Assembly (NCBI RefSeq): GCF_003050745.1 | Contig: NZ_QAOF01000002.1 | Coordinates: 62,001-126,000 of the forward strand | DNA length: 64,000 bases | Source: Sphingomonas sp. PP-CE-3G-477 | GTDB taxonomy: Bacteria > Pseudomonadota > Alphaproteobacteria > Sphingomonadales > Sphingomonadaceae | Reading direction: 5' to 3' | Shown here: in pieces, positions 1-8,267 of the stretch | How the letters are laid out: the number at the start of each line of letters is the position of its first letter | Position numbering within the stretch: the first letter of the stretch is position 1 | Translations under genes and position numbers: made by a program | The notes under the pieces: model-generated | What the model was told of the DNA's origin: nothing | Database searches by the model: none | Seen by the model: the letters and a program-made list of their open reading frames with translations, nothing else

Positions 1-764
1 TCGACCGGTTCGTCGCGATCTTCGAACCAAGCGACCGGCGTCTCGAAGTCGCGCGGGTTGGCAAGGCCATTGGCGCCGATCGGGCCGAGATCGGGCAGGC
101 GGAACAGCGCGCCGTGGTTCTCCGCGACATAGCCGCGCGCTTCGCCATCGGGGAGTTCGGCGCGGAAGCGGACGCCGCGGGGGATCAGCGCAATCTGGCC
201 GGGGGCGATGTCGATTAGGCCGAGTTCGGTCAGCAACCGGAGCCGTCCGGCCTGCGGCACGAAAAGCAGCTCGCCGTCCGCATCCATGAACACGCGGTCG
301 GTCATGTCTGCGTTTGCGGCATAAACGTGCAGCGCGACGCCTTCGAGATCGGCGGGATCGCGGTTGGCGAGCATCGTCGTCATGCCGTCGATCAGGTCGG
401 TATTCGGGGCGGGGGCGGCGATAGGATCCCAGCGCAGGCGGTTGGGCGAGAGCGGCGCGTCGGTGGTGCCGGGCGCGAACCGCTGAGCGCCGGTATAGCG
501 CTCGAACGGCGGATGCTCCGCGGTCGGGCGCATCCGGTAGAGCCAGCTGCGGCGGTTCTCGTGGCGGGGCGCGGTGAACGCGGTACCGGAAAGCTGCTCG
601 GTGTAGAGGCCGAACGCGGGGCGCTGCGGCGAATTGCGGCCGATCGGGAGCGCACCGGGGATCGCCTCGGTCGATACGTGGTTGCCGAAGCCGGGCTGAT
701 ACGCCGTTTCTTCGGTCTGGCCGGCGATCTCGCCTGCGGCATTGGTCGGCTGGTGGATTGTCAT
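1..764 (-). CDS. hmgA: Homogentisate 1,2-dioxygenase, C-terminal part cut by window edge
   Basis: The reverse strand opens at an ATG (764-762) behind an AGGA ribosome site and stays open to base 1, giving about 254 codons of a protein that is normally about 430-450 residues. The N-terminal [13 protein letters not shown] stretch and the following LPIGRNSPQ and GLYTEQLSG segments are hallmarks of the family. The enzyme opens the ring of homogentisate to maleylacetoacetate in tyrosine/phenylalanine breakdown. The Fe(II) ligands lie in the missing C-terminal half and cannot be checked. It lies downstream of hppD on the same strand, so substrate production and ring opening are encoded together. 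Confidence 0.93.
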   Translation of the reverse strand, partial: MTIHQPTNAAGEIAGQTEETAYQPGFGNHVSTEAIPGALPIGRNSPQRPAFGLYTEQLSGTAFTAPRHENRRSWLYRMRPTAEHPPFERYTGAQRFAPGTTDAPLSPNRLRWDPIAAPAPNTDLIDGMTTMLANRDPADLEGVALHVYAANADMTDRVFMDADGELLFVPQAGRLRLLTELGLIDIAPGQIALIPRGVRFRAELPDGEARGYVAENHGALFRLPDLGPIGANGLANPRDFETPVAWFEDRDEPV

Positions 765-825
765 GGCTTCCTCTCCGTCACCTGTTCCGATCAACGCCCG
801 AACCGCCGGCCGTTCAAACTTTTTC

Positions 826-957
826 CTTCCCCTCGCCCCTGGGGAGAGGGAGGGAGCCACGCGCTTGCGCGGCGGAAGGGTGAGGGCACGTGCTGGCGTC
901 GCGCGTGCCCTCACCCTCGGCGCTGGCGCGCCTTTCCCTCTCCCCGAGGGAGAGGGT
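826..957. repeat. Palindromic GC-rich intergenic element between hppD and hmgA
   Basis: The hppD-hmgA gap holds nested inverted repeats. An inner perfect 13-bp stem pairs 878-890 with 904-916. Outer CCCTCTCCC/GGGAGAGGG-type arms lie near both ends. No coding frame is credible here. In the transcript it would fold into a large hairpin between the two genes and could tune hmgA relative to hppD by stabilising or terminating RNA. It resembles REP-like elements of other alphaproteobacteria. That class assignment is inference. Confidence 0.55.
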
Positions 958-965
958 TTAAGAAA

Positions 966-2036
966 TTATGCGTCGACCGTTATGACCCCGCGACGGATCT
1001 GGTCCAACTCGATGCTCTCATACAACGCCTGGAAATTGCCGTTGCCGAAGCCCTCGTTACCCTTGCGCTGGATGATCTCGAAGAAGATCGGCCCGAACAT
1101 GTTCTCGGTAAAGATCTGCAGCAACAGCCCCTCTTCGCCGACATTGCCGTCGATCAGGATCCGGTTGCGGCGCAGGCGCTCCAGGTCGTGGCCGTGGTTC
1201 GGCACGCGCTTGTCGACCAGTTCGTAATAGGTCTCGATCGTGTCCTGCAGCTTGACGCCGCGCGCACGCAGCTTCTCGACCGTTTCGAAGATATCGTCGG
1301 TGGTCAGCGCGAGATGCTGGATGCCCTCGCCGTTGTAATCCTTGATGAATTCCTCGATCTGGCTCTTGTCGTCCTGGCTTTCGTTGAGCGGAATGCGGAT
1401 CGCGCGGTCGGGCGCGATCATCGCCTGGCTGAACAGACCGGTCGCCTTGCCCTTGATGTCGAAATACTTCTGCTCCTCGAAGCCGAAGATCTGGCCGTAG
1501 AACTCGGCCCAGGTCCGCATTTGCCCCCGCTTCACATTGTGCGTGAGGTGATCGAGCAGGTCGAGGCCAACGTTGTTCTCGGCTTCCGCTTCGGCCGCGC
1601 CCGGAACCGCATTCCAGTCGTCGTACAGGCTGCCGGCAGCACCATGCTTGTCGACCAGATACAGCAGCGAACCGCCGATCCCTTCGAGCACATAGCTGTC
1701 CTCGCCGAGCGCGCCCATGCTGGCATCGGCTGCCTTGGCGCCGCGAGCGAGCGCCGCGTCGAACGCTTCCTTGGCGTCATGGACGCGGAACGCCATGCCG
1801 CTCGCCGACGGGCCATGATCCGCGCGGAATGCCGCCGCGTGGCCACCGTCTTCGCGGTTGAGCAGCAGGTTGATACGGCCCTGCTTGTAGCGTGTGACGG
1901 CCTTGGTGGGGTGGGTCGAGGCGGCGACGAACCCGAACTGCTCGAACTGCGCGGCCATCCGGTCGGGATCGGGCGAGGTGAATTCGGCGAACTCGAACCC
2001 GTCGAGACCCATCGGGTTTACGTCCATATGGTCCAT
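966..2036 (-). CDS. hppD: 4-hydroxyphenylpyruvate dioxygenase
   Basis: A 356-residue protein, the usual bacterial length. It converts 4-hydroxyphenylpyruvate to homogentisate, the step before HmgA. The two-domain vicinal-oxygen-chelate fold is recognisable, and the expected Fe(II) ligands are present: His163 (in LDHLTHNV), His241 (in GIQHLALT) and Glu320 (in FFEIIQRKG). The C-terminal helix GFGNGNFQALYESIE is diagnostic. I chose the ATG at 2036 because an AGGA sits 7 bases upstream. The frame is open further upstream but reads into the divergent regulator. It is transcribed away from the MarR gene and toward hmgA. Confidence 0.96.
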   Translation of the reverse strand: MDHMDVNPMGLDGFEFAEFTSPDPDRMAAQFEQFGFVAASTHPTKAVTRYKQGRINLLLNREDGGHAAAFRADHGPSASGMAFRVHDAKEAFDAALARGAKAADASMGALGEDSYVLEGIGGSLLYLVDKHGAAGSLYDDWNAVPGAAEAEAENNVGLDLLDHLTHNVKRGQMRTWAEFYGQIFGFEEQKYFDIKGKATGLFSQAMIAPDRAIRIPLNESQDDKSQIEEFIKDYNGEGIQHLALTTDDIFETVEKLRARGVKLQDTIETYYELVDKRVPNHGHDLERLRRNRILIDGNVGEEGLLLQIFTENMFGPIFFEIIQRKGNEGFGNGNFQALYESIELDQIRRGVITVDA

Positions 2037-2062
2037 GATCACATCCTGACAGTTGGTATCCG

Positions 2063-2109
2063 TTGTTACAATCTGGCGGGTTGAACAACTGGTGTCAATC
2101 GTTACGATT
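2063..2109. promoter_or_regulatory. Two palindromes in the hppD/MarR divergent promoter
   Basis: The 78-base gap between the divergent starts of hppD and the MarR gene contains TTGTTACAA (2063-2071) and AATCGTTACGATT (2097-2109). Each is a perfect palindrome around a central base, and both share the core GTTAC. Paired palindromes of this size between a MarR gene and its divergent target are typical of MarR operators. The second ends 5 bases before the MarR start, which suggests autoregulation. Operator function is inferred. Confidence 0.45.
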
Positions 2110-2114
2110 TTGAC

Positions 2115-2615
2115 ATGCCCAACTCCGATGCCACCCGCGCACTCGTCCTGGACGATTTCATCCCGTATCGCCTGTCGATCACCTCGAACCTTGTCAGCGA
2201 GGCGGTGGCGGACACGTACGAAGCGCTGTTCGGACTGACGATCCCGGAGTGGCGGCTGGTGGCGGTGGTAGCCGAAGCGGACGGAATTACGCAGCAGCAG
2301 GTCGGCCAGCAGACGCGGATGGACAAGGTCACGGTCAGTCGCGCGGCGATCGCCTTGGTCGAGCGCGGGCTGATGCAGCGGCATGCGAACCCGGAGGATC
2401 GTCGCTCGCACCTGCTGAGGCTGACCGACGACGGTCACACGCTCTATGCGTCAGTCGCACCGAAGGCGCTCGATCTGGAGCGCCGGATCTTCGCCGGGTT
2501 CTCAAGCGCGGAGGTCGAACAGTTCGTGGCGATGCTACGCCGGATCGACGCGGTGACGATCGACCTAGTTCAGGACACCCACGGCGGCGTTGGCGACCAG
2601 AGACCGCGCAGGTAA
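2115..2615 (+). CDS. MarR-family transcriptional regulator of tyrosine catabolism
   Basis: A 166-residue protein with the winged-helix layout of MarR. The helix-turn-helix lies around residues 60-90 (ITQQQVGQQTRMDKVTVSRA) and is followed by the wing segment ANPEDRRSHLLRLTDDG. It is divergent from hppD, across a gap with two palindromes, so it most likely controls hppD/hmgA in response to a pathway aromatic acid. The ligand cannot be read from the sequence. Its last 46 bases overlap the 3' end of the convergent LysR gene. Confidence 0.9.
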   Translation: MPNSDATRALVLDDFIPYRLSITSNLVSEAVADTYEALFGLTIPEWRLVAVVAEADGITQQQVGQQTRMDKVTVSRAAIALVERGLMQRHANPEDRRSHLLRLTDDGHTLYASVAPKALDLERRIFAGFSSAEVEQFVAMLRRIDAVTIDLVQDTHGGVGDQRPRR

Positions 2616-3445
2616 TCGAGCAGCGCGGTGGTACCGGACGACACCGGCCCGCGCGCATGCACGACGTAAATCCCGACATCCGCCGAACCAGCCAGTTCCG
2701 GGAACAGACGCACGAGCCTGCCGCTCGCCAGATCCGCGCTGACGTCCCATAGCGAGCGTAGCGCGATGCCGACGCCGGCCAGCGTGAGTTCGCGCACGAC
2801 CTCGCTCGAGTTAGTCGCGACATAGCTGGGGCGATCGATCGTGACGTCGCCACCGGGGCCGGTAAGCCGCCACGGCATCTGGCCCTTCGCTGCGAGCAGG
2901 CGGTGTTCCGCAAGATCGGCTGCGTCGCGCGGCGCACTGTAGGTTGGTGCGGCGCAGAGGACGCGACGGCTGTCGGCGAGGCGATGGCCGGTCAGGCTTG
3001 GCGGCACGGCTGGGGCGATCCGGATCGCGAGATCAAGCCGGTCCCCGATCACATCCGAGAAGCCGTCCGACAGATCGAGGTCGAGTTCGATCCCCGGATA
3101 TGCGTCGAGGAACGGCTTCAGGTGCGGCGCGATGTGGAGGCGGCCGAACGACGTGGGCGCGCTGACCCGCAATGGCCCGGCCGGCGTATCCGTGCGGTCC
3201 GACACCCGCGCCTCAGCGTCGCGGATCGCCGCGAGGATCTCCACCATGTCGCGGTGATACGCGGCGCCGCGTGCGGTGAGGTCGAGGCGGCGCGTCGTTC
3301 TGTTGAGCAATCGCACACCGAGCCGTGCCTCCAGCCGCGCGATCCGCTTTGACACCATTGCCGGCGAGATACCCATCGAACGCCCCGCCGCACTGAGGCT
3401 GGCGGTGCGGACGACTTCGGCGAAGAGGACGACGTCGGGGTCCAT
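2570..3445 (-). CDS. LysR-family transcriptional regulator
   Basis: A 291-residue protein with an N-terminal LysR helix-turn-helix (residues about 2-60, including SLSAAGRSMGISPAMVSKRI and ARLGVRLLNRTTRRLDLT) and a C-terminal substrate-binding domain. The ATG follows a GGAG five bases upstream. It is divergent from malate synthase G across 93 bases, the usual arrangement for a LysR protein and its target, so control of glcB by a C2 or C4 acid is plausible but unproven. Its 3' end overlaps the convergent MarR gene by 46 bases. Confidence 0.9.
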   Translation of the reverse strand: MDPDVVLFAEVVRTASLSAAGRSMGISPAMVSKRIARLEARLGVRLLNRTTRRLDLTARGAAYHRDMVEILAAIRDAEARVSDRTDTPAGPLRVSAPTSFGRLHIAPHLKPFLDAYPGIELDLDLSDGFSDVIGDRLDLAIRIAPAVPPSLTGHRLADSRRVLCAAPTYSAPRDAADLAEHRLLAAKGQMPWRLTGPGGDVTIDRPSYVATNSSEVVRELTLAGVGIALRSLWDVSADLASGRLVRLFPELAGSADVGIYVVHARGPVSSGTTALLDYLRGLWSPTPPWVS

Positions 3446-3538
3446 TCGTTCTCCAGGCGATCAACAGCTTTCGGTTTATGATGTCTAGTGGCGAAGGTGG
3501 CGGGCGTCTATCGTCCCGACAGAGCATAGGAGAGCAGC

Positions 3539-5647
3539 ATGGCCGAGATGATCGAAAAGGCAGGCCTGAAGGTCGCCGCATCGTTGGTGGACTTCATCGA
3601 AACGCAGGCGTTGCCGGGGACTGGTCTCGATGCCGCCGCGTTCTGGCAAGGCGTGTTCGATATCTACGCCCGGTTCGCGCCGGAGAACGCCGCGCTGCTA
3701 GAGGTTCGCGACGACCTTCAGGCAAAGATCGATGCCTGGCACGAAGCCCGCGCCGGCAAGCCGATCGACCAGGCCGAGTATCAGGCGTTCCTGCGCGAGA
3801 TCGGCTATCTCGTCGACGAGCCTGCGCCGTTCTCGGTTGCACCGGCCAACGTCGATGCGGAAGTCGCCTCGCTCGCCGGCGCGCAGTTAGTGGTGCCGAT
3901 CCTCAACGCCCGCTTCCTGCTGAACGCGGCGAACGCGCGGTGGGGGAGCCTGTACGACGCGCTCTACGGCACCGACGCGATCCCGGGTGCTGCTGCTGGC
4001 AAGGGGTATGACGCGGCACGAGGCGCACAAGTGATCGCGTGGGCGAAGGCCTTTCTCGACGATGCCGTGCCCTTGGCGAGCGGGTCGTGGACCGACTGGA
4101 CGGGTGGTGCGCCCGAATTAGCCGATCCGAGCCAGCTGGTCGGACATGCAGGCGACAACATTCTGTTGCGTCACAATGGCCTGTACATCGAGCTTGTGAT
4201 CGATCCTCAGCACCCGATCGGGCGTGAAGATCCCGCGAACCTCGCCGACGTCGTCCTCGAATCCGCACTCAGCACGATCGCCGATCTCGAGGACTCGATC
4301 GCCGCGGTCGACGCCGAGGACAAGGTCGCCGCCTACGCCAATTGGCTAGGGCTGATGAAGGGCGACCTTACCGCGAGCTTCGAAAAGGGCGGCCGCACGG
4401 TTACGCGCTCGCTCGATCCGGATCGCCGCTACACCGCACCCGACGGCAGCGCGTTCACGCTCCCCGGTCGCAGCCTGATGTTCGTCCGCAACGTCGGCCA
4501 TCTCATGACGACGCCCGCAATCCTGCTCGCTGACGGCCAACAGGCGCCCGAAGGCATCCTCGACGGCATCGTCACGTCGCTGATCGCGCTCCACGACCTG
4601 AAGGGCACGGGCCCGATCCGCAACAGCCGCGCGGGCTCGATCTACATCGTCAAGCCGAAGATGCACGGTCCCGACGAAGCCGCCTTCACCAATCGCCTGT
4701 TCGATGCGATCGAGGATTTGCTCGGCCTCGCACGCCACACGATCAAGGTCGGCGTGATGGACGAGGAGCGGCGCACCTCGGCCAATCTCGCCTCCTGCAT
4801 CGCCGCGGTGAAGGACCGGGTCGTATTCATCAACACCGGCTTCCTCGATCGCACTGGCGACGAGATGCACACCTCAATGCGCGCCGGGCCGATGATCCGC
4901 AAGGGCGAGATGAAGGCCTCGTCGTGGATCAAGGCGTATGAGGATCGCAACGTCCAGATCGGGCTCGCCTGCGGGCTCAGCGGCAAGGCGCAGATCGGCA
5001 AGGGAATGTGGGCCGCGCCCGACCGGATGGCGGATATGCTCGACCAGAAGATCGCGCATCCGATGACCGGCGCGAACACCGCCTGGGTGCCGTCACCGAC
5101 CGCGGCCACGCTGCACGCGACGCATTACCACCGCGTCGACGTGTTCGTGCGGCAGGCGGAGCGGAAAGCCGAGCCGGTCGCCTCGCTCGATGCGCTGCTG
5201 ACGATCCCGGTCGCGACCGGGCACAACTTGCAGCCCGACGAGGTGCGCGAGGAACTGGAGAACAACGCGCAGGGTATCCTCGGCTATGTCGTGCGCTGGG
5301 TCGACCAGGGGGTCGGCTGTTCGAAGGTGCCCGACATCCACGACATCGGCCTGATGGAGGATCGCGCGACGCTCCGGATCAGTTCGCAGCACATGGCGAA
5401 CTGGCTGCTCCACGGTGTCGCAACGCCCGATGAGGCAGACGCCGCGCTGCGGCGGATGGCGGCGAAGGTCGATGCGCAGAATGCGGGCGATCCGCTGTAT
5501 CGGCCGATGGCGGGGCATGAGGAGGACAGCCTCGCATTCCAGGCCGCCCGCGCGCTCGTGTTCGATGGCCTGACGCAGCCGAGCGGCTATACCGAGCCGC
5601 TGCTCCACGCGTTCCGCGCGCGGGCAAAGGAAAGGGACGCTGCCTGA
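3539..5647 (+). CDS. glcB: Malate synthase G
   Basis: A 702-residue protein close to the usual malate synthase G length (about 720). It condenses glyoxylate with acetyl-CoA to malate, supporting growth on acetate, fatty acids or glycolate. Family segments are [36 protein letters not shown] and the C-terminal [18 protein letters not shown]; Asp608 in the last one matches the catalytic aspartate. An AGGAGA ribosome site precedes the ATG. The stop overlaps the next gene by one base (TGATG). The LysR gene upstream is the likely regulator. It fits the beta-oxidation genes nearby, which supply acetyl-CoA. Confidence 0.96.
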   Translation: MAEMIEKAGLKVAASLVDFIETQALPGTGLDAAAFWQGVFDIYARFAPENAALLEVRDDLQAKIDAWHEARAGKPIDQAEYQAFLREIGYLVDEPAPFSVAPANVDAEVASLAGAQLVVPILNARFLLNAANARWGSLYDALYGTDAIPGAAAGKGYDAARGAQVIAWAKAFLDDAVPLASGSWTDWTGGAPELADPSQLVGHAGDNILLRHNGLYIELVIDPQHPIGREDPANLADVVLESALSTIADLEDSIAAVDAEDKVAAYANWLGLMKGDLTASFEKGGRTVTRSLDPDRRYTAPDGSAFTLPGRSLMFVRNVGHLMTTPAILLADGQQAPEGILDGIVTSLIALHDLKGTGPIRNSRAGSIYIVKPKMHGPDEAAFTNRLFDAIEDLLGLARHTIKVGVMDEERRTSANLASCIAAVKDRVVFINTGFLDRTGDEMHTSMRAGPMIRKGEMKASSWIKAYEDRNVQIGLACGLSGKAQIGKGMWAAPDRMADMLDQKIAHPMTGANTAWVPSPTAATLHATHYHRVDVFVRQAERKAEPVASLDALLTIPVATGHNLQPDEVREELENNAQGILGYVVRWVDQGVGCSKVPDIHDIGLMEDRATLRISSQHMANWLLHGVATPDEADAALRRMAAKVDAQNAGDPLYRPMAGHEEDSLAFQAARALVFDGLTQPSGYTEPLLHAFRARAKERDAA

Positions 5648-6174
5648 TGCCACTCTACGCGATCGAGGGTAAACGCCCGACGCTGGCCGACGACGTCTGG
5701 GTCGCGCCTTCCGCCGACGTGATCGGCGACGCGCGGCTGGGGGAGGGGGCAAGCGTCTGGTTCGGCGCAGTGATCCGCGCGGACAACACGCCGATACTGG
5801 TCGGTGCGCGGACCAATATCCAGGAAGGCGCGATGCTGCACTCCGATCCCGGCGCGCCGCTGACCGTCGGCCAAGGCTGCACGATCGGCCATCACGCGAT
5901 CCTCCACGGCTGCACGATCGGCGACAATGTCTTGGTCGGGATGGGCGCGACGATCCTCAATAACGCGGTGATCGGTGAGAATTGCCTGATCGGCGCGAAC
6001 GCTCTGGTGACGGAGGGAAAGGTGTTCCCGGCCGGCAGCCTGATCGTCGGTTCGCCGGCCAAGGCGGTCCGTGAACTGACTCCAGAAGCGATTGCCGGCC
6101 TGAAGATGTCCGCGGCCGGTTATGCAGCCAAGCAGCGCGTTTTCGCCGAGGCCTTGAGACTGGTCGAGGTATGA
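5647..6174 (+). CDS. Gamma-carbonic-anhydrase-like hexapeptide-repeat protein
   Basis: A 175-residue left-handed beta-helix protein with hexapeptide repeats from about residue 15 to 145. The gamma-carbonic-anhydrase metal histidines appear conserved: His65 (GAMLHSD), His82 and His87 (in IGHHAILHGC). It is of the YrdA/PaaY/CaiE type; some members are carbonic anhydrases and some are thioesterases. Its start overlaps the glcB stop, so the two are translationally coupled. A perfect hairpin follows the stop. The physiological substrate is unknown. Confidence 0.88.
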   Translation: MPLYAIEGKRPTLADDVWVAPSADVIGDARLGEGASVWFGAVIRADNTPILVGARTNIQEGAMLHSDPGAPLTVGQGCTIGHHAILHGCTIGDNVLVGMGATILNNAVIGENCLIGANALVTEGKVFPAGSLIVGSPAKAVRELTPEAIAGLKMSAAGYAAKQRVFAEALRLVEV

Positions 6175-6175
6175 A

Positions 6176-6199
6176 ATCCTCCCCCGCGAGGGGGAGGAT
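6176..6199. terminator. Perfect hairpin between convergent genes
   Basis: A 10-bp perfect stem (ATCCTCCCCC with GGGGGAGGAT) closes a 4-base GCGA loop two bases after the gamma-CA stop and 14 bases before the end of the convergent FadL gene. There is no T-run, so it may act as a bidirectional barrier or RNA-stabilising stem. Confidence 0.6.
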
Positions 6200-6212
6200 C
6201 GTGACGGCGGTG

Positions 6213-7517
6213 TTAGAAGCTCACCCGCCCGCCGAGCGAGAGCACGACTGCCGACGCGTTGCGCAGCGCACCCGAGGTTAGGATGTTGGTCTGTGCGGCC
6301 GTGCCGACATAGGCCGCCGTGATACGGTCGATCGTCGTATTTTCGAAGTCGACATATTGCGCGGCAGCGTCGAGCGCGATGCGCGAGGACAGCTGGTACG
6401 AGCCACCGGCTGCGTAGGTCCAGCGATCGGCATCGGGCACGCGCGCGTCGCGCTGACCGTCCTGCGTCGGCGACTTGGTCCGCTGCAAGCCGGCGCGCAC
6501 GGTCAGTTTCGGCGTGACGTCGTAATCGAACCCGCCGGCGAGGCTCCAGCTGTCCATATAGTTCTCGGGGATCGCGGTGTTCAGCGGTGCGCCGAGGTCG
6601 ATCGTGTCGAACTTGCTCCAGCTGTACGCCACGACCTGCGCGTTCAGCGTCAGTTTGTCGGTGCCGCGGAAGCGCCCTGCGACGATGACCTGGCCCGGCG
6701 TGTTGAAGGCAGCCTTCGCACCCGACACGGTCGTGTTCGATCCGGCGAGCGGACCGACGAGACCGCTGACGGTCAGATCGCCCTTCAAATTGTGGCGGAT
6801 GCTGGACTTGTAGCTGATGCCGACCGTCGCGAAGTCGTTATGGAGCTGTACGCCCGCGGTCCAGCCGAAGTCCCAGCCATCGCCCTTCAGTTCCTGCTGG
6901 CCATCGGGCAGCGCCGCGGACAGGTTGGGCAGCGCATTGCTGAGCGATGCGTCGGTATATTCGACGTTGAGCGCACCACCTACGCGGAGCCAGTCCGTCA
7001 CGACGATACCAACCGAAGGCTGGATGTCGATCGTACGCAGCCGGGTCTTGTCGGCGCTGTACCGCGCCCAGCTGTTCGCGTCGTAGTTGGTCGTGAAGCT
7101 GAACGGCGAGGTCACCGCGAGGCCCACCGCGATCCGATCGGTCAGCGGATACGCGACCGCACCCGATGGCACGACGCCCTTGTTGATCGGATCGCGCGAG
7201 TTCGCCTGGCCGCTGATCCCCGTGCAGGGCTGGCCCGGGCGGCAGATGCGGGTGCCGGTATCGATGACATCGCCCTTTGGCAGGATCGCGGAGGCGGCGA
7301 GCGTCGCGCTGCCGTCACGGATGCCGGCGATCGCTGCGGGGTTCCACCACAGCGAGTCAGGACCGGTATCGGCGCCTTCGCCCGAGAATGCGCGACCAGC
7401 GCCACGCGCGGACTGCGCCTGGAGATAGAAGGCGTCGGCATACGCGGTGCTGGCGAATCCGAAAGCGGACACGAGCGCGGATACCGCGAGAAGTGGAGCC
7501 TTGGTGCGAAACATCAT
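6213..7517 (-). CDS. FadL/OmpP1-type outer-membrane transport protein
   Basis: A 434-residue outer-membrane beta-barrel with a signal peptide (about residues 1-27, ending STAYA). The FadL/TodX N-terminal hatch signature follows: AFYLQAQSARGAGRAFSGEG, then DSLWWNPAAIAG. It ends in a C-terminal phenylalanine (GGRVSF), as barrels do. The family passes long-chain fatty acids or aromatic hydrocarbons across the outer membrane. It is on the same strand as the beta-oxidation genes upstream, supporting a fatty-acid role. An AGGA lies 8 bases before the first of two ATGs. Confidence 0.92.
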   Translation of the reverse strand: MMFRTKAPLLAVSALVSAFGFASTAYADAFYLQAQSARGAGRAFSGEGADTGPDSLWWNPAAIAGIRDGSATLAASAILPKGDVIDTGTRICRPGQPCTGISGQANSRDPINKGVVPSGAVAYPLTDRIAVGLAVTSPFSFTTNYDANSWARYSADKTRLRTIDIQPSVGIVVTDWLRVGGALNVEYTDASLSNALPNLSAALPDGQQELKGDGWDFGWTAGVQLHNDFATVGISYKSSIRHNLKGDLTVSGLVGPLAGSNTTVSGAKAAFNTPGQVIVAGRFRGTDKLTLNAQVVAYSWSKFDTIDLGAPLNTAIPENYMDSWSLAGGFDYDVTPKLTVRAGLQRTKSPTQDGQRDARVPDADRWTYAAGGSYQLSSRIALDAAAQYVDFENTTIDRITAAYVGTAAQTNILTSGALRNASAVVLSLGGRVSF

Positions 7518-7567
7518 GGATAAAGTCCTGAAAGCTGTACTGATAATGAAGAGGCGGAGGCGTCGCC

Positions 7568-7978
7568 TCAGCGCACGCGCGTCCAGGTCTGGGTCTTGCA
7601 GAGCGGGAAGAAGACGCAGCCGCGCAGCTTCAGCTGGTTCGCACCGAGCGGCGTGATCTTGCCGCTATAGGTCTTGCCGTCCTCGGCATTGTAGACCTGA
7701 CCGCTGCTCCAGACGCCGTTCGAATCGGGCTTGAACCCGCTCAGCATCTGCATCCCCTGGATCGGGCGGTTGCGCAATGCGGTGTTCGAGTTGTTCGCGT
7801 CCTTCATCGAAGGATTGGCGCGCAACGCGTCGGAGGTGAGGATCTTGCCGCAGATCGACGGGCCACAGCGGGCGATCTCGACGATGGCGTTGTGCGTCTC
7901 GGTCTTCCAGCGGCCGATAACGGTCTCGGGCGTGGCGGACGCGCCGGCGAGCAGGGCGGTGGCGATCAACAGGGACAT
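7568..7978 (-). CDS. DUF2147-family secreted protein
   Basis: A 136-residue small protein with a short signal peptide (about residues 1-15) and the DUF2147 pattern: VIGRWKTETHNAIVEIARCG near the N-terminus, CGKILTSD in the middle, and a C-terminal LKLRGCVFFPLCKTQTWTRV. A GGAGAGG ribosome site precedes the ATG. Members are lipocalin-like periplasmic proteins of unknown biochemical role. It sits between the beta-oxidation pair and the FadL gene on the same strand, but gaps of about 50 and 290 bases leave co-transcription uncertain. Confidence 0.85.
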   Translation of the reverse strand: MSLLIATALLAGASATPETVIGRWKTETHNAIVEIARCGPSICGKILTSDALRANPSMKDANNSNTALRNRPIQGMQMLSGFKPDSNGVWSSGQVYNAEDGKTYSGKITPLGANQLKLRGCVFFPLCKTQTWTRVR

Positions 7979-8170
7979 CTTCTATCCTCTCCTAGTGTCG
8001 TTGGTGACGCCGCATGCGTGCGGTCATCGAATGTTTCGTCAGGCCGTCGACGTTATCGCGACCTTGTTGCCGTATACGGCAGCTATCGATCCCGACTAGA
8101 ATTGTACGAAGACAAGTCAAGTCTTCTTACTGATTCCGGTCGGTGAAAAAGTGTTCACATGCCTTTCCTG

Positions 8171-8261
8171 TCATTCCCGCGGAGGCGGGAACCCATAAGG
8201 GCTAACGTTGCGATCATGCCGCGAAGTCAGCCAATATGGGTCCCCGCCTGCGCGGGGATGA
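8171..8261. repeat. Palindromic repeat element (27-bp arms)
   Basis: The arm 8171-8197 pairs with 8235-8261 at 24 of 27 positions, with a 37-base centre. The arms carry the TCATTCCCGC/GCGGGGATGA ends seen in dispersed palindromic repeats of sphingomonads. It lies just beyond the stop of the FadN-type gene and could act as its 3' RNA structure. The rest of the 7979-8267 gap shows only the DUF2147 upstream region, with no coding frame. Confidence 0.6.
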
Positions 8262-8267
8262 CGAAAG

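Noticed and set aside
327..2084. Long open frame on the forward strand opposite hmgA and hppD
   Set aside because: GC-rich genes leave antisense frames open. The reverse strand carries recognisable hppD and hmgA with conserved active sites, and the forward translation is Arg/Glu/Val-rich without any domain.
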